Positions 1 through 7,780 of a stretch of DNA of 41,884 bases are shown here, one piece after another. Origin of the DNA: Clostridia bacterium (lineage in GTDB: Bacteria > Bacillota > Clostridia > Oscillospirales > Acutalibacteraceae); the NCBI GenBank assembly GCA_017631955.1, contig JAGBSJ010000016.1, positions 1-41,884 of the forward strand, read 5' to 3'. A program made the translations under genes and the position numbers. Below the pieces are notes generated by a model that worked only from the letters and a program-made list of their open reading frames with translations, had not been told where the DNA came from and searched no databases. Positions within the stretch are counted from its first letter, which is position 1; the number at the start of each line of letters is the position of its first letter.

Positions 1-192
1 AAGATTAAAACACATAGCGGAGCTAAAAAAAGATTTAAGCTTTCAAAGAACGGCAAGCCAATCAGAGCACACGCTAACAAGTCTCACATCTTAACAAAGA
101 AGAGCACAAAGAGAAAAAGAGGACTTCGTCAGACGGCTGTTGCTGATAAGACAAATACAGCACAGATTAAACGTCTTATTCCTTATAAATAA
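1..192 (+). CDS. rpmI: 50S ribosomal protein L35, 3' part
   Basis: The window opens inside this gene: 63 codons are read from base 1 to a TAA at 190-192, and the start codon lies just outside. The product is the small, very basic L35 of the large ribosomal subunit. The visible protein starts with [13 protein letters not shown] and contains [17 protein letters not shown], both typical of L35, which is usually about 65 residues, so only one or a few N-terminal residues are missing. L20 follows 67 bases downstream, the standard infC-rpmI-rplT order; infC would lie upstream of the window. Family assignment is secure. Confidence 0.97.
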   Translation, partial: KIKTHSGAKKRFKLSKNGKPIRAHANKSHILTKKSTKRKRGLRQTAVADKTNTAQIKRLIPYK

Positions 193-197
193 GAACA

Positions 198-214
198 TTG
201 TTGCTTCGCAACAA
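198..214 (+). other. Short perfect hairpin between rpmI and rplT
   Basis: TTGTTGC and GCAACAA form a perfect 7-bp stem around the loop TTC, just after the rpmI stop codon. No T-run follows, so it is not a typical terminator. It could be an RNA processing or stability element in the infC-rpmI-rplT transcript, in which L20-dependent autoregulation is known for other bacteria. Its function here is a guess. Confidence 0.35.
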
Positions 215-259
215 GAAATGCAAACATAATCGAAAGTACACTATCGGAGGTAAAGAGAA

Positions 260-616
260 ATGGCACGTGTTAAAGGTGCGATGATGACTCGCAAAAGAAG
301 AAATAAAGTATTAAAGCTCGCTAAGGGCTACTATGGCTCAAAGAGCAAACTTTTCAGAACTGCAAAACAGGCAGTTATGAAGAGCGGTAACTATGCATAT
401 ATCGGCAGAAAGCAGAAGAAACGTGATTTCAGAAAGCTCTGGATTACAAGAATTTCAGCTGCTTGCAAAATGAATGGTATGAACTACTCAACATTCATCA
501 ATGGCCTTAAAAAAGCTGGTATTGACCTTAACAGAAAAATGCTTTCAGAAATTGCTATTGCAGACCCTGCAGCATTCACAGCTCTTACAGAAAAAGCAAA
601 AGAAGCTCTTAAATAA
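260..616 (+). CDS. rplT: 50S ribosomal protein L20
   Basis: This encodes L20, a 23S rRNA-binding protein essential for early assembly of the large subunit and, in several bacteria, a translational autoregulator of its own operon. The 118-residue length is the family norm. The N-terminal half is very basic ([26 protein letters not shown] begins the long RNA-binding helix), and the C-terminal globular part has [20 protein letters not shown] and the ending residues typical of L20. A GGAGG ribosome site lies at 246-250, nine bases before the ATG. It follows rpmI and is closed by an intrinsic terminator that begins nine bases after its stop. Confidence 0.98.
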   Translation: MARVKGAMMTRKRRNKVLKLAKGYYGSKSKLFRTAKQAVMKSGNYAYIGRKQKKRDFRKLWITRISAACKMNGMNYSTFINGLKKAGIDLNRKMLSEIAIADPAAFTALTEKAKEALK

Positions 617-624
617 GAAATTAA

Positions 625-667
625 CCACGCCGAGAAAAATCTCTCGCGCGTGGTTTTTCCGTTTTTT
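625..667 (+). terminator. Intrinsic terminator after rplT
   Basis: CCACGC at 625-630 pairs with GCGTGG at 648-653, and the stem continues through CGAGA/TCTCG after a single bulged C, with an A-rich loop. TTTTT follows directly (653-657), and a second run of six T occupies 662-667. It ends the ribosomal protein transcript. Its T-tract ends only five bases before the start codon of the next gene, which is unusual. Confidence 0.85.
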
Positions 668-672
668 GAATT

Positions 673-1455
673 ATGACAGATTTTATTATAACCGCTAAAA
701 ATAACCCTAAAATTAAAGAAATCAAGGGCCTTTTGACATCTTCAAAAGACCGTAAAAACAGTGGACTTTTTGTGCTTGAAGGTGTCCGCCTTTGTTGTGA
801 TGCCGTAAAAAGCGGATGCGAAATTACATCTGTTTTCTGCACAGAAAATTGCGCTGAAAAGTATCAAGATAATATTTTTGAGCTAAAAAACGTTTGTAGT
901 GATTTCTACTTTGTAAGTGAAGATGTGCTTAAAAGTATAAGTGATACGGTTACTCCTCAAGGTGTTGTATGTGTTGTTAAAATGCGTGAAAACGATTTTG
1001 AATATGAAAAGGGAAAAAGATATATTGCACTTGATACAATTCAGAATCCCGACAATTTAGGCGCAATTTCACGCACTGCTGAAGCATTTGGAATTGACGG
1101 TATGGTTATTTGCGGTGGTTGTGATATTTATAATCCCAAAGCACTTCGCGCATCAATGGGCGCATTATTCCGCTTGCCTGTAAAGGTTTGTAAAAATCTT
1201 AAAGACGAAATCGACCTTTGTAAAAATGTGGGAATAAACAGTTTTGCAACTGTGCCTGACCGCGAGGCAGACGACATTACAAAAACGGACTTTTCAAAAG
1301 GTGCATTTTGTATTATCGGTAACGAGGGCAATGGTGTTTCAAAAGAAATTATTGATGTGTGTGATAAGAAAATCACAATTAAAATGCAGGGTAGGGCAGA
1401 GTCACTTAACGCTGCCGCTGCAGCATCAATTACAATGTGGGAATTGGTAAAATGA
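673..1455 (+). CDS. TrmH/SpoU-family RNA 2'-O-ribose methyltransferase (RlmB-like)
   Basis: A 260-residue SPOUT-class methyltransferase that transfers a methyl group from S-adenosylmethionine to a ribose 2'-OH of rRNA or tRNA. The N-terminal part (about 1-100) is the substrate-binding L30e-like domain. The three knot motifs are present: NPDNLGAISRTA from about residue 125, IGNEGNG around 216-221, and SLNAAAAA from 244. The start is fixed by an in-frame TGA at 667-669 and by the typical MTDFIITAKNNPKIKEI opening. There is no purine-rich ribosome site before it, because the rplT terminator occupies that space. Its last four bases overlap dprA (ATGA). The exact target nucleotide cannot be told from sequence. 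Confidence 0.9.
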   Translation: MTDFIITAKNNPKIKEIKGLLTSSKDRKNSGLFVLEGVRLCCDAVKSGCEITSVFCTENCAEKYQDNIFELKNVCSDFYFVSEDVLKSISDTVTPQGVVCVVKMRENDFEYEKGKRYIALDTIQNPDNLGAISRTAEAFGIDGMVICGGCDIYNPKALRASMGALFRLPVKVCKNLKDEIDLCKNVGINSFATVPDREADDITKTDFSKGAFCIIGNEGNGVSKEIIDVCDKKITIKMQGRAESLNAAAAASITMWELVK

Positions 1456-2654
1456 ACTACGATTTATATTGGATTTGGTTGTCCTGTGGCTTAGGGGCAG
1501 GGGCATCATGTCTTGATTTGGTTTCACATTATGAGTGGAATCCTTATGAGATTTACGGTACAACATTCAATGAACTTTTCGAGTTGAATGTTCTTACAAA
1601 AAAACGCGTTGAAAAACTTAAAAGCTTCCCCATCGAAAAAGCGGAGGAGATTTTAAGGGTTTCAAAACAGAATGGTTGGAAAATCGTAACTCCATCAAGT
1701 GAATATTACCCACAAAACTTGCTTAATCTTCAAGATTTACCCCTTGTGTTGTTTGTAGATGGCGATGAAACTGTGCTTACAAACGAGTTGTCAATTTCTT
1801 TGGTTGGTGCAAGACAGGCATCTGACTATGGAGTGACGGTATCACGAGCATTATCATCTGCAATGGCAAGTGTGGGATTTACAATCGTTTCAGGTGGAGC
1901 TTTGGGCATTGATAGTGCTGCACACAAAGGCGCACTTGACGAAAACGGAAAAACCATTTGTGTACTTGGTTGCGGTCTTGGTACAAAATATCTTATGGAC
2001 AACGAAAACCTTCGCAGACAAATTGCCCAAAATGGCGCACTTGTTACAGAATTCCCACCGTTTACACCGGCCAGTCGCACAACATTCCCACTTCGCAACC
2101 GTATTATTTCGGGTCTTTCTCTCGGTACAGTTATTGTTGAGGCGGGGGAGCGCAGCGGTTCACTGATTACCGCAAGATTGGCGGGGGAACAAGGCAGAGA
2201 TGTTTTTGCGGTTCCCGGCGACTTAGCCCGCTCATCATTTTTAGGGACAAATGACCTTATACGAAATGGCGCGAAAGCAGTATTTTCGCCTAACGACATT
2301 TTAGAGGAATATTGTTACAGATTTTATGATAAATTGGGTAACATAGAAAGGTTCCCTGATGATGAAATCGTAAAACGCATGCAGAAATACTCTGGGTGCG
2401 GACAGAAAAACACAGAAAAACCAATTGAAAAGACAGTTGAAAAATCAAAAGCCGTTGTGAAAAAGCCGGCACCATCATATCTTACTCCTAACGCATTAAA
2501 GGTGTATGATTTTTTAGGTGCAGAGCCAATGCATGTTGATGAAATTACATCAGCGTGTAACCTTACAACAGATAAAATCTTATCTGCAATTACAGAACTT
2601 GAAATCTATGGTCTTGTCACACAATTAAGTGGCAGACGTTATAAAATAAACTAA
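1452..2654 (+). CDS. dprA: DNA-processing protein DprA
   Basis: DprA binds incoming single-stranded DNA and loads RecA during natural transformation; it is conserved well beyond known competent species. The 400-residue product has an N-terminal SAM-like helical region (about 1-75), an extended Rossmann fold (about 80-290) with SLVGARQASDYG, SGGALGIDSAAHKGAL (about 147-162), FPLRNRIISGLS (about 212-223) and AGEQGRDVFAVPGDL (about 244-258), and a C-terminal winged helix (about 340-400). I start at the ATG that overlaps the trmH stop as ATGA; an in-frame upstream ATG at 1437 adds only five residues inside trmH. topA follows after 12 bases. Confidence 0.95.
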   Translation: MNYDLYWIWLSCGLGAGASCLDLVSHYEWNPYEIYGTTFNELFELNVLTKKRVEKLKSFPIEKAEEILRVSKQNGWKIVTPSSEYYPQNLLNLQDLPLVLFVDGDETVLTNELSISLVGARQASDYGVTVSRALSSAMASVGFTIVSGGALGIDSAAHKGALDENGKTICVLGCGLGTKYLMDNENLRRQIAQNGALVTEFPPFTPASRTTFPLRNRIISGLSLGTVIVEAGERSGSLITARLAGEQGRDVFAVPGDLARSSFLGTNDLIRNGAKAVFSPNDILEEYCYRFYDKLGNIERFPDDEIVKRMQKYSGCGQKNTEKPIEKTVEKSKAVVKKPAPSYLTPNALKVYDFLGAEPMHVDEITSACNLTTDKILSAITELEIYGLVTQLSGRRYKIN

Positions 2655-2666
2655 GGATGATGATAT

Positions 2667-4793
2667 ATGTCAAAACTTGTTATTGTCGAATCTCCATCAA
2701 AAGCAAAAAGCATTCAGAAATACCTTGGAAATGACTATAAAGTAGTTTCTTCAAAAGGTCACGTACGCGACTTGCCTGCGGCAAAACTTAGCGTTGATGT
2801 TAAGAATGATTTTGCTCCTAAATATATGGTTATTAAAGGTAAAGAAAAACTTGTTAAAGAGTTAAAAGACCTTGCCGATAATTCAGACTCAGTTATTCTC
2901 GCAGCCGACCCTGACCGTGAGGGAGAAGCTATTTCATGGCACTTGGCAACATTATTAGGTCTTGATTTAAACGGACTTAACAGAGTAAAGTTCAACGAAA
3001 TCAATAAAAATAGCGTTACAAAGGGTATAGAGAATATTGAAAAAATTGATATTGACCTTGTAAATGCTCAACAGGCAAGAAGAATTCTTGACCGCCTTGT
3101 TGGTTATATGCTCAGTCCATTTATTTCACAGAAAATTCGTCGCGGATTGTCAGCAGGTCGTGTGCAGTCAGTTGCAGTACGTCTTGTTGTTGACCGTGAA
3201 GAAGAAATCCGAGCATTCGTACCTGAAGAATATTGGACTCTTGACGCTAAAATGCTTGCTCCATCATCAAGAAAAGCATTCGTAGCAACATTCACAGGTG
3301 ATGAAACAGGCAAAGTAAAAATTACAAATAAAGAGCAGTCAGATGAGTTTTTAGCTCGTCTTGAAGGTGCAGAGTATACTGCAGTTTCAGTGAAAAAAGG
3401 TGTCCGTAATCGTCAACCAGCACCTCCATTTACAACTTCAACACTTCAACAGGAAGCATCTCGTAAACTTAATTTCCAAGCAAAGAAAACAATGAAAGTT
3501 GCTCAGGAACTTTACGAAGGTGTTGAAATTCAAGGCATTGGCTCAACAGGTCTTATTACTTATATGAGAACTGACTCTCTTCGTATTTCAGAAGAAGCAA
3601 GAGCAGCCGGTAATGAATTCATCAAAAATACTTTTGGTGCAGAATATCTTCCTGAAAAACCAAGATATTATAAGACAAAAGCAAATGCACAAGACGGTCA
3701 CGAAGCAATCCGTCCTACAATGATGGATTTGACTCCTGAAAAGGCAAAATCAAGTTTGACCGCTGAACAATATAAAATTTATAATCTTATCTGGAAACGC
3801 TTTATGGCATCTCTTATGGCAAATTGTGTTCAGGATACAGTAAAAGCAGAAATTCACGGTGCAAATGAGTCAGACAAAGCACAAGGCAAATATGTAGTAT
3901 TCAATGCAAATGGCTATTCAGTACGTTTTGACGGTTATACTTGCCTTTATGTTGCGGGTACTGATGAAGAAGACGATGACGAAGGTGCATTGCCAAAAAT
4001 CTGTGAGGGCGATTCAATCAAACTTAAAGACCTTGTTGGTAATCAGCATTTCACACAACCACCTGCACGCTATACAGAAGCATCTCTTATCAAAACTCTT
4101 GAAGAAACAGGTGTAGGTCGTCCTTCAACTTACGCATCAATACTTTCAACAATCACACAGCGTGAATATGTTGTTCGTGAACAGAAACAGATTAAGCCAA
4201 CTGAACTTGGTGAAACAACAACAAATCTTCTTAAAGATAAATTTCCTAAAATTGTAAATGTTAAGTTTACTGCGGGTATGGAATCTCAGCTTGACGATGT
4301 TGAAAGTGGCAAGACTGACTATATTCAGATGCTTCACGATTTCTATGGCGATTTTGAAGCAACCCTTGCAAAGGCAAAAGTTGATATGCAGGGTCAGAAA
4401 ATCAAACTTAAAGAAGATGAAACAGATATTCCTTGCGACAAATGTGGCAGAAATATGGTAATCAAATCAGGCCGATTTGGTAAATTCCTTGCTTGTCCAG
4501 GGTATCCTGAATGCAAAAATACAAAACCACTTGTTCTTGAAACAAAGGCAACTTGCCCTGTTTGTGGCGGAAAAGTTATTGAAAAGAAAACTAAAAAAGG
4601 TTACGCTTTCTACGGTTGCGGTAACTACCCAGAATGCAACTTTATGACTTGGGATAAACCAACCGACGAAACTTGCCCACAATGTGGTAAATATCTCTTC
4701 AAGAAAAAGGGTGGCATGCTCTCATGCTTGAACGAGGGTTGCGGTTTTGAAAAGAAAGCAGAAAGAAAAAGAAAGACAAAAGAGGAAGCATAA
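2667..4793 (+). CDS. topA: DNA topoisomerase I (type IA)
   Basis: This enzyme relaxes negative supercoils by single-strand passage. In the 708-residue protein the N-terminal TOPRIM domain begins LVIVESPSKAKSI and carries the metal-binding ADPDREGE (D81, D83). The catalytic tyrosine is Tyr299 in GLITYMRTDS. Three C-terminal four-cysteine zinc ribbons start at Cys590 (CDKCG..CPGYPEC, CPVCG..CGNYPEC, CPQCG..CLNEGC). Length and layout are typical of Bacillota TopA. The ribosome site is the GGATGATGA region before 2667. trmFO begins on the base after the stop codon, as in many Bacillota (dprA-topA-trmFO). Confidence 0.98.
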   Translation: MSKLVIVESPSKAKSIQKYLGNDYKVVSSKGHVRDLPAAKLSVDVKNDFAPKYMVIKGKEKLVKELKDLADNSDSVILAADPDREGEAISWHLATLLGLDLNGLNRVKFNEINKNSVTKGIENIEKIDIDLVNAQQARRILDRLVGYMLSPFISQKIRRGLSAGRVQSVAVRLVVDREEEIRAFVPEEYWTLDAKMLAPSSRKAFVATFTGDETGKVKITNKEQSDEFLARLEGAEYTAVSVKKGVRNRQPAPPFTTSTLQQEASRKLNFQAKKTMKVAQELYEGVEIQGIGSTGLITYMRTDSLRISEEARAAGNEFIKNTFGAEYLPEKPRYYKTKANAQDGHEAIRPTMMDLTPEKAKSSLTAEQYKIYNLIWKRFMASLMANCVQDTVKAEIHGANESDKAQGKYVVFNANGYSVRFDGYTCLYVAGTDEEDDDEGALPKICEGDSIKLKDLVGNQHFTQPPARYTEASLIKTLEETGVGRPSTYASILSTITQREYVVREQKQIKPTELGETTTNLLKDKFPKIVNVKFTAGMESQLDDVESGKTDYIQMLHDFYGDFEATLAKAKVDMQGQKIKLKEDETDIPCDKCGRNMVIKSGRFGKFLACPGYPECKNTKPLVLETKATCPVCGGKVIEKKTKKGYAFYGCGNYPECNFMTWDKPTDETCPQCGKYLFKKKGGMLSCLNEGCGFEKKAERKRKTKEEA

Positions 4794-6113
4794 ATGAAAG
4801 TTGCTGTTATCGGCGGCGGTCTTGCGGGTGTTGAGTGTGCAAAAGCACTTTCCCGAAACGGCATAAAAGTGGATTTGTATGAAATGAAACCACACCAAAA
4901 ATCTCCTGCACATAAGTTAGACACTCTTGCAGAACTTGTATGCTCAAACTCATTGAAGGCAGAGCGTTTAAACTCTGCGGCGGGGCTTCTCAAACACGAA
5001 ATGGCATATCTCAATTCAATTTGTGTTGAAACTGCTTATGAGTGTAAAGTTGAAGCAGGCGGGGCGTTAGCCGTTGACCGTTATGAATTTTCAAGAATCA
5101 TCACTGAAAAAATCAAAAGTGATGAAAATATAAATATAATCGAAAAAGAAGTTACAGAATTGCCACAAGGATATGACGGTACAGTAATTTGTGCAGGACC
5201 TTTGGCGAGCGACTCTTTGTCTGAAACAATCCGCAAAATGTGTGGCAATGGACTTTCATTTTTTGACGCGGCAGCTCCTATTGTAAGTGCGGACAGTATT
5301 GATATGAGTTGTGCTTTTACACAGTCACGCTATGACCGTGGCGGCGCAGATGATTATATAAACTGCCCTATGAATAAAGAAGAGTATGAGGACTTTTATG
5401 AGGCAATTATAAATGCCGAAAGTGCTGAAACTCACTCTTTTGATAAGCGTAAAGATGTTTATGAGGGTTGTATGCCTATTGAAGTTTTGGCATCTCGCGG
5501 TAAAGACACAATGCGATATGGTCCCCTTAAACCAGTAGGTCTTACTGACCCGCGTACAGGTCACAGACCTTGGGCAAATCTTCAACTCCGTAAAGAGAAC
5601 AAAGACGGCACAATGTATAATCTTGTGGGATTTCAGACAAATCTTAAATTTGGCGAACAAAAACGAGTTTTCAGTATGTTCCCTGCTCTTAAAAATGCGG
5701 AGTTTGTCCGTTATGGTGTAATGCATAGAAACACTTTTATTGATTCTCCACGACTTCTTAATGGGGATTTCAGTTTAAGAAGCAATCCACTCGTTTTCTT
5801 CGGTGGTCAAATTACAGGTGTAGAGGGTTATATGGAATCTGCCGCAAGTGGTCTTATGGCGGGAATTAACCTTGCAAAAAGATTAAAGGGCGAAGAAACA
5901 GTGATTCTTCCAGAAGACACTATGATTGGCGCATTATCACGCTATATAAGTGATGAAAGCGTTAAAAATTTTCAACCAATGGGAGCAAATTTTGGTGTAT
6001 TGCCACCACTTCCTGAAAAAATCCGCGATAAGCAAGAGCGATATATGCAGTTGGCAAATCGAGGAATGGAATCTCTCAAAGAATTTGCAAAAAACTATAA
6101 TTTAGGTGAATAA
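4794..6113 (+). CDS. trmFO: Methylenetetrahydrofolate-tRNA-(uracil-5-)-methyltransferase TrmFO
   Basis: TrmFO makes 5-methyluridine 54 (ribothymidine) in the tRNA T-loop using methylenetetrahydrofolate and FAD instead of S-adenosylmethionine. The N-terminal dinucleotide-binding motif is VIGGGLAGVECAKAL (from residue 5). The family signature CSNSLKAERLNSAAGLLKHEM region starts at Cys50, and Cys226 lies in VYEGCMPIE; these match the two redox-active cysteines known in Bacillus subtilis TrmFO (Cys53 and Cys226). The 439-residue length is normal. It directly abuts topA and lies three bases before rnc, so it is almost surely co-transcribed. Confidence 0.97.
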   Translation: MKVAVIGGGLAGVECAKALSRNGIKVDLYEMKPHQKSPAHKLDTLAELVCSNSLKAERLNSAAGLLKHEMAYLNSICVETAYECKVEAGGALAVDRYEFSRIITEKIKSDENINIIEKEVTELPQGYDGTVICAGPLASDSLSETIRKMCGNGLSFFDAAAPIVSADSIDMSCAFTQSRYDRGGADDYINCPMNKEEYEDFYEAIINAESAETHSFDKRKDVYEGCMPIEVLASRGKDTMRYGPLKPVGLTDPRTGHRPWANLQLRKENKDGTMYNLVGFQTNLKFGEQKRVFSMFPALKNAEFVRYGVMHRNTFIDSPRLLNGDFSLRSNPLVFFGGQITGVEGYMESAASGLMAGINLAKRLKGEETVILPEDTMIGALSRYISDESVKNFQPMGANFGVLPPLPEKIRDKQERYMQLANRGMESLKEFAKNYNLGE

Positions 6114-6116
6114 AAA

Positions 6117-6782
6117 ATGACTGATTTTGAAAAGAAAATCGGATATGAATTCAAAAATAAAAATCTTTTGGCAAGAGCATTGACTCATTCTTCTTATGCC
6201 AATGAAAAAGGTACAGGGCTTGATAACGAGCGCCTTGAATTTTTAGGTGACTCTGTATTGGGATTTATTACTGCTGAGTATCTTTTTGAACATTATAAGA
6301 ACAAGCAAGAGGGCGAACTCACTAAAAAACGTGCATACGCGGTGTGCGAAAAAACACTTTTCGGCTATGCAGAAGAAATTGGTCTTGGTGATATGATTTT
6401 GCTGGGAAAAGGCGAAGAACATACAGGTGGCAGACAACGCCCATCAGTTGTTTCTGACGCTTTTGAAGCACTTATTGCGGCAATTTATCTTGACGGCGGA
6501 ATTGAGTGCGCAAGAGAATTTGTGTTGCCATTTATTGAAATTGCCACAGAAACACAACCTGTTTTCAAAGACTATAAAAGCACTCTTCAAGAGGTGTTAC
6601 AACAAAATCCAACTGAAAAGTTTGAATATGTTGTAGTTGGTGAAAGCGGTCCTGACCATAACAAAGAATTTATTGTTGAAATCCACATGAATAGCAATGT
6701 GATTGGTACAGGTAAAGGTAGCAGTAAGAAAAAAGCAGAGCAACAAGCGGCAAAATCTGCGTTGGAGTTAATGGGATTATGA
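6117..6782 (+). CDS. rnc: Ribonuclease III
   Basis: RNase III cleaves double-stranded RNA and matures rRNA precursors; in Bacillota it also processes the signal recognition particle RNA. The 221-residue protein has the catalytic signature NERLEFLGDSVLG (37-49, with E41 and D45), the second acidic pair D114/E117 in SDAFEALIAAIYLDGG, and a C-terminal double-stranded RNA-binding domain from about residue 150 that ends KKKAEQQAAKSALELMGL. Its stop overlaps the start of the radical SAM gene by four bases. Genes for SMC and the SRP receptor FtsY follow, the usual Clostridia arrangement. Confidence 0.97.
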   Translation: MTDFEKKIGYEFKNKNLLARALTHSSYANEKGTGLDNERLEFLGDSVLGFITAEYLFEHYKNKQEGELTKKRAYAVCEKTLFGYAEEIGLGDMILLGKGEEHTGGRQRPSVVSDAFEALIAAIYLDGGIECAREFVLPFIEIATETQPVFKDYKSTLQEVLQQNPTEKFEYVVVGESGPDHNKEFIVEIHMNSNVIGTGKGSSKKKAEQQAAKSALELMGL

Positions 6783-7780
6783 GTCATAGCAATATAAGCA
6801 TTTTCGTGCCTCATAAAGGGTGTCCTAATGATTGCAGTTTTTGTAATCAGAGGGCAATAAGCGGACAAACTGTTCCCGCGACACCAAAGGATGTAGAAAA
6901 TGCAGTAAAAATTGCAATTGAATATAATGTTAACCCGAAGAATACAGAAATTGCATTTTTCGGTGGTAGTTTTACGGCGATTGAAAGAGATTATATGCTA
7001 TCTCTTTTAACCGCCGCAAAGCATTTTTTAGATACATATAAATTTAAGGGTGTTCGTATATCAACACGCCCAGATTGTGTTAATGAAGACATACTTTTAA
7101 CCCTTAAAAACTATGGTGTAACCGCCATTGAATTAGGCGCACAAAGTATGTGCGACGACGTTTTGATTGCTAATCGTCGCGGTCATACGGCAGATGATGT
7201 GCGAAATGCCTCAAAACTCATTAAAGAGTACGGATTTGAACTTGGTCTTCAGATGATGACAGGCCTTTATAAAAGTGATTTCACAAAAGATGAATATACC
7301 GCCTGTGAAATCATAAAATTAAAGCCCGATACAGTCCGAATTTACCCCACAGTAGTACTCAAAAACACTCATTTAGGGGATTTACAGAATAAGGGTGAAT
7401 ATATAGCGCCAAATGCGGAAGCGTCTGCACCGTTCTGTGCAAAACTTTTAAAATTGTTTGAAGAAAACAACATAAAAGTCATAAAATTAGGTCTTCACAG
7501 TAGCGAAACAGTTGAGAGTGATATGATTGGTGGGGCTTATCATCCTGCATTTCGTGAGCTTTGTGAAGGACACATTTATTTAGAGAAAATCCTTGAAAAA
7601 ATACGCTCGAAAGACAAAAATCGCGAATATGTGATTTTTGTGAATAAAAAAGTGCTAAGTAAGGCAAAAGGACAACAGAAAAGAAACGAAAAAGCATTGA
7701 AAAATCAAGGATTTCGTTGTATAATAAAGGGTAAAGAAAATTTAGAAGAATTTGAAGTAGAGGTAGCAGATTTAATATGA
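6779..7780 (+). CDS. Radical SAM protein, Elp3-like family
   Basis: A 333-residue radical S-adenosylmethionine protein. The CX3CX2C cluster motif is C15-PND-C19-SF-C22 (HKGCPNDCSFCNQ), followed by AFFGGSFTAIERDYM, which matches the GGE-type SAM-binding motif, and ELGAQSMCDDVL. This is the radical SAM domain type of Elp3 (tRNA wobble uridine modification), but there is no room for the C-terminal acetyltransferase domain, so a different or partial reaction is likely. It overlaps rnc by four bases and smc by four bases. The order rnc-radical SAM-smc recurs in Clostridia, but I know of no established function. Confidence 0.85.
   Translation: MSHSNISIFVPHKGCPNDCSFCNQRAISGQTVPATPKDVENAVKIAIEYNVNPKNTEIAFFGGSFTAIERDYMLSLLTAAKHFLDTYKFKGVRISTRPDCVNEDILLTLKNYGVTAIELGAQSMCDDVLIANRRGHTADDVRNASKLIKEYGFELGLQMMTGLYKSDFTKDEYTACEIIKLKPDTVRIYPTVVLKNTHLGDLQNKGEYIAPNAEASAPFCAKLLKLFEENNIKVIKLGLHSSETVESDMIGGAYHPAFRELCEGHIYLEKILEKIRSKDKNREYVIFVNKKVLSKAKGQQKRNEKALKNQGFRCIIKGKENLEEFEVEVADLI

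Noticed and set aside
1388..1396. GTAGGG inside the trmH coding region as another REP-like element
   Set aside because: It is part of codons for the conserved QGRAES motif and has no GC palindrome next to it.
1826..2299. A 157-codon minus-strand frame opposite dprA
   Set aside because: It lies entirely within dprA, which has all family motifs; no independent evidence of coding.
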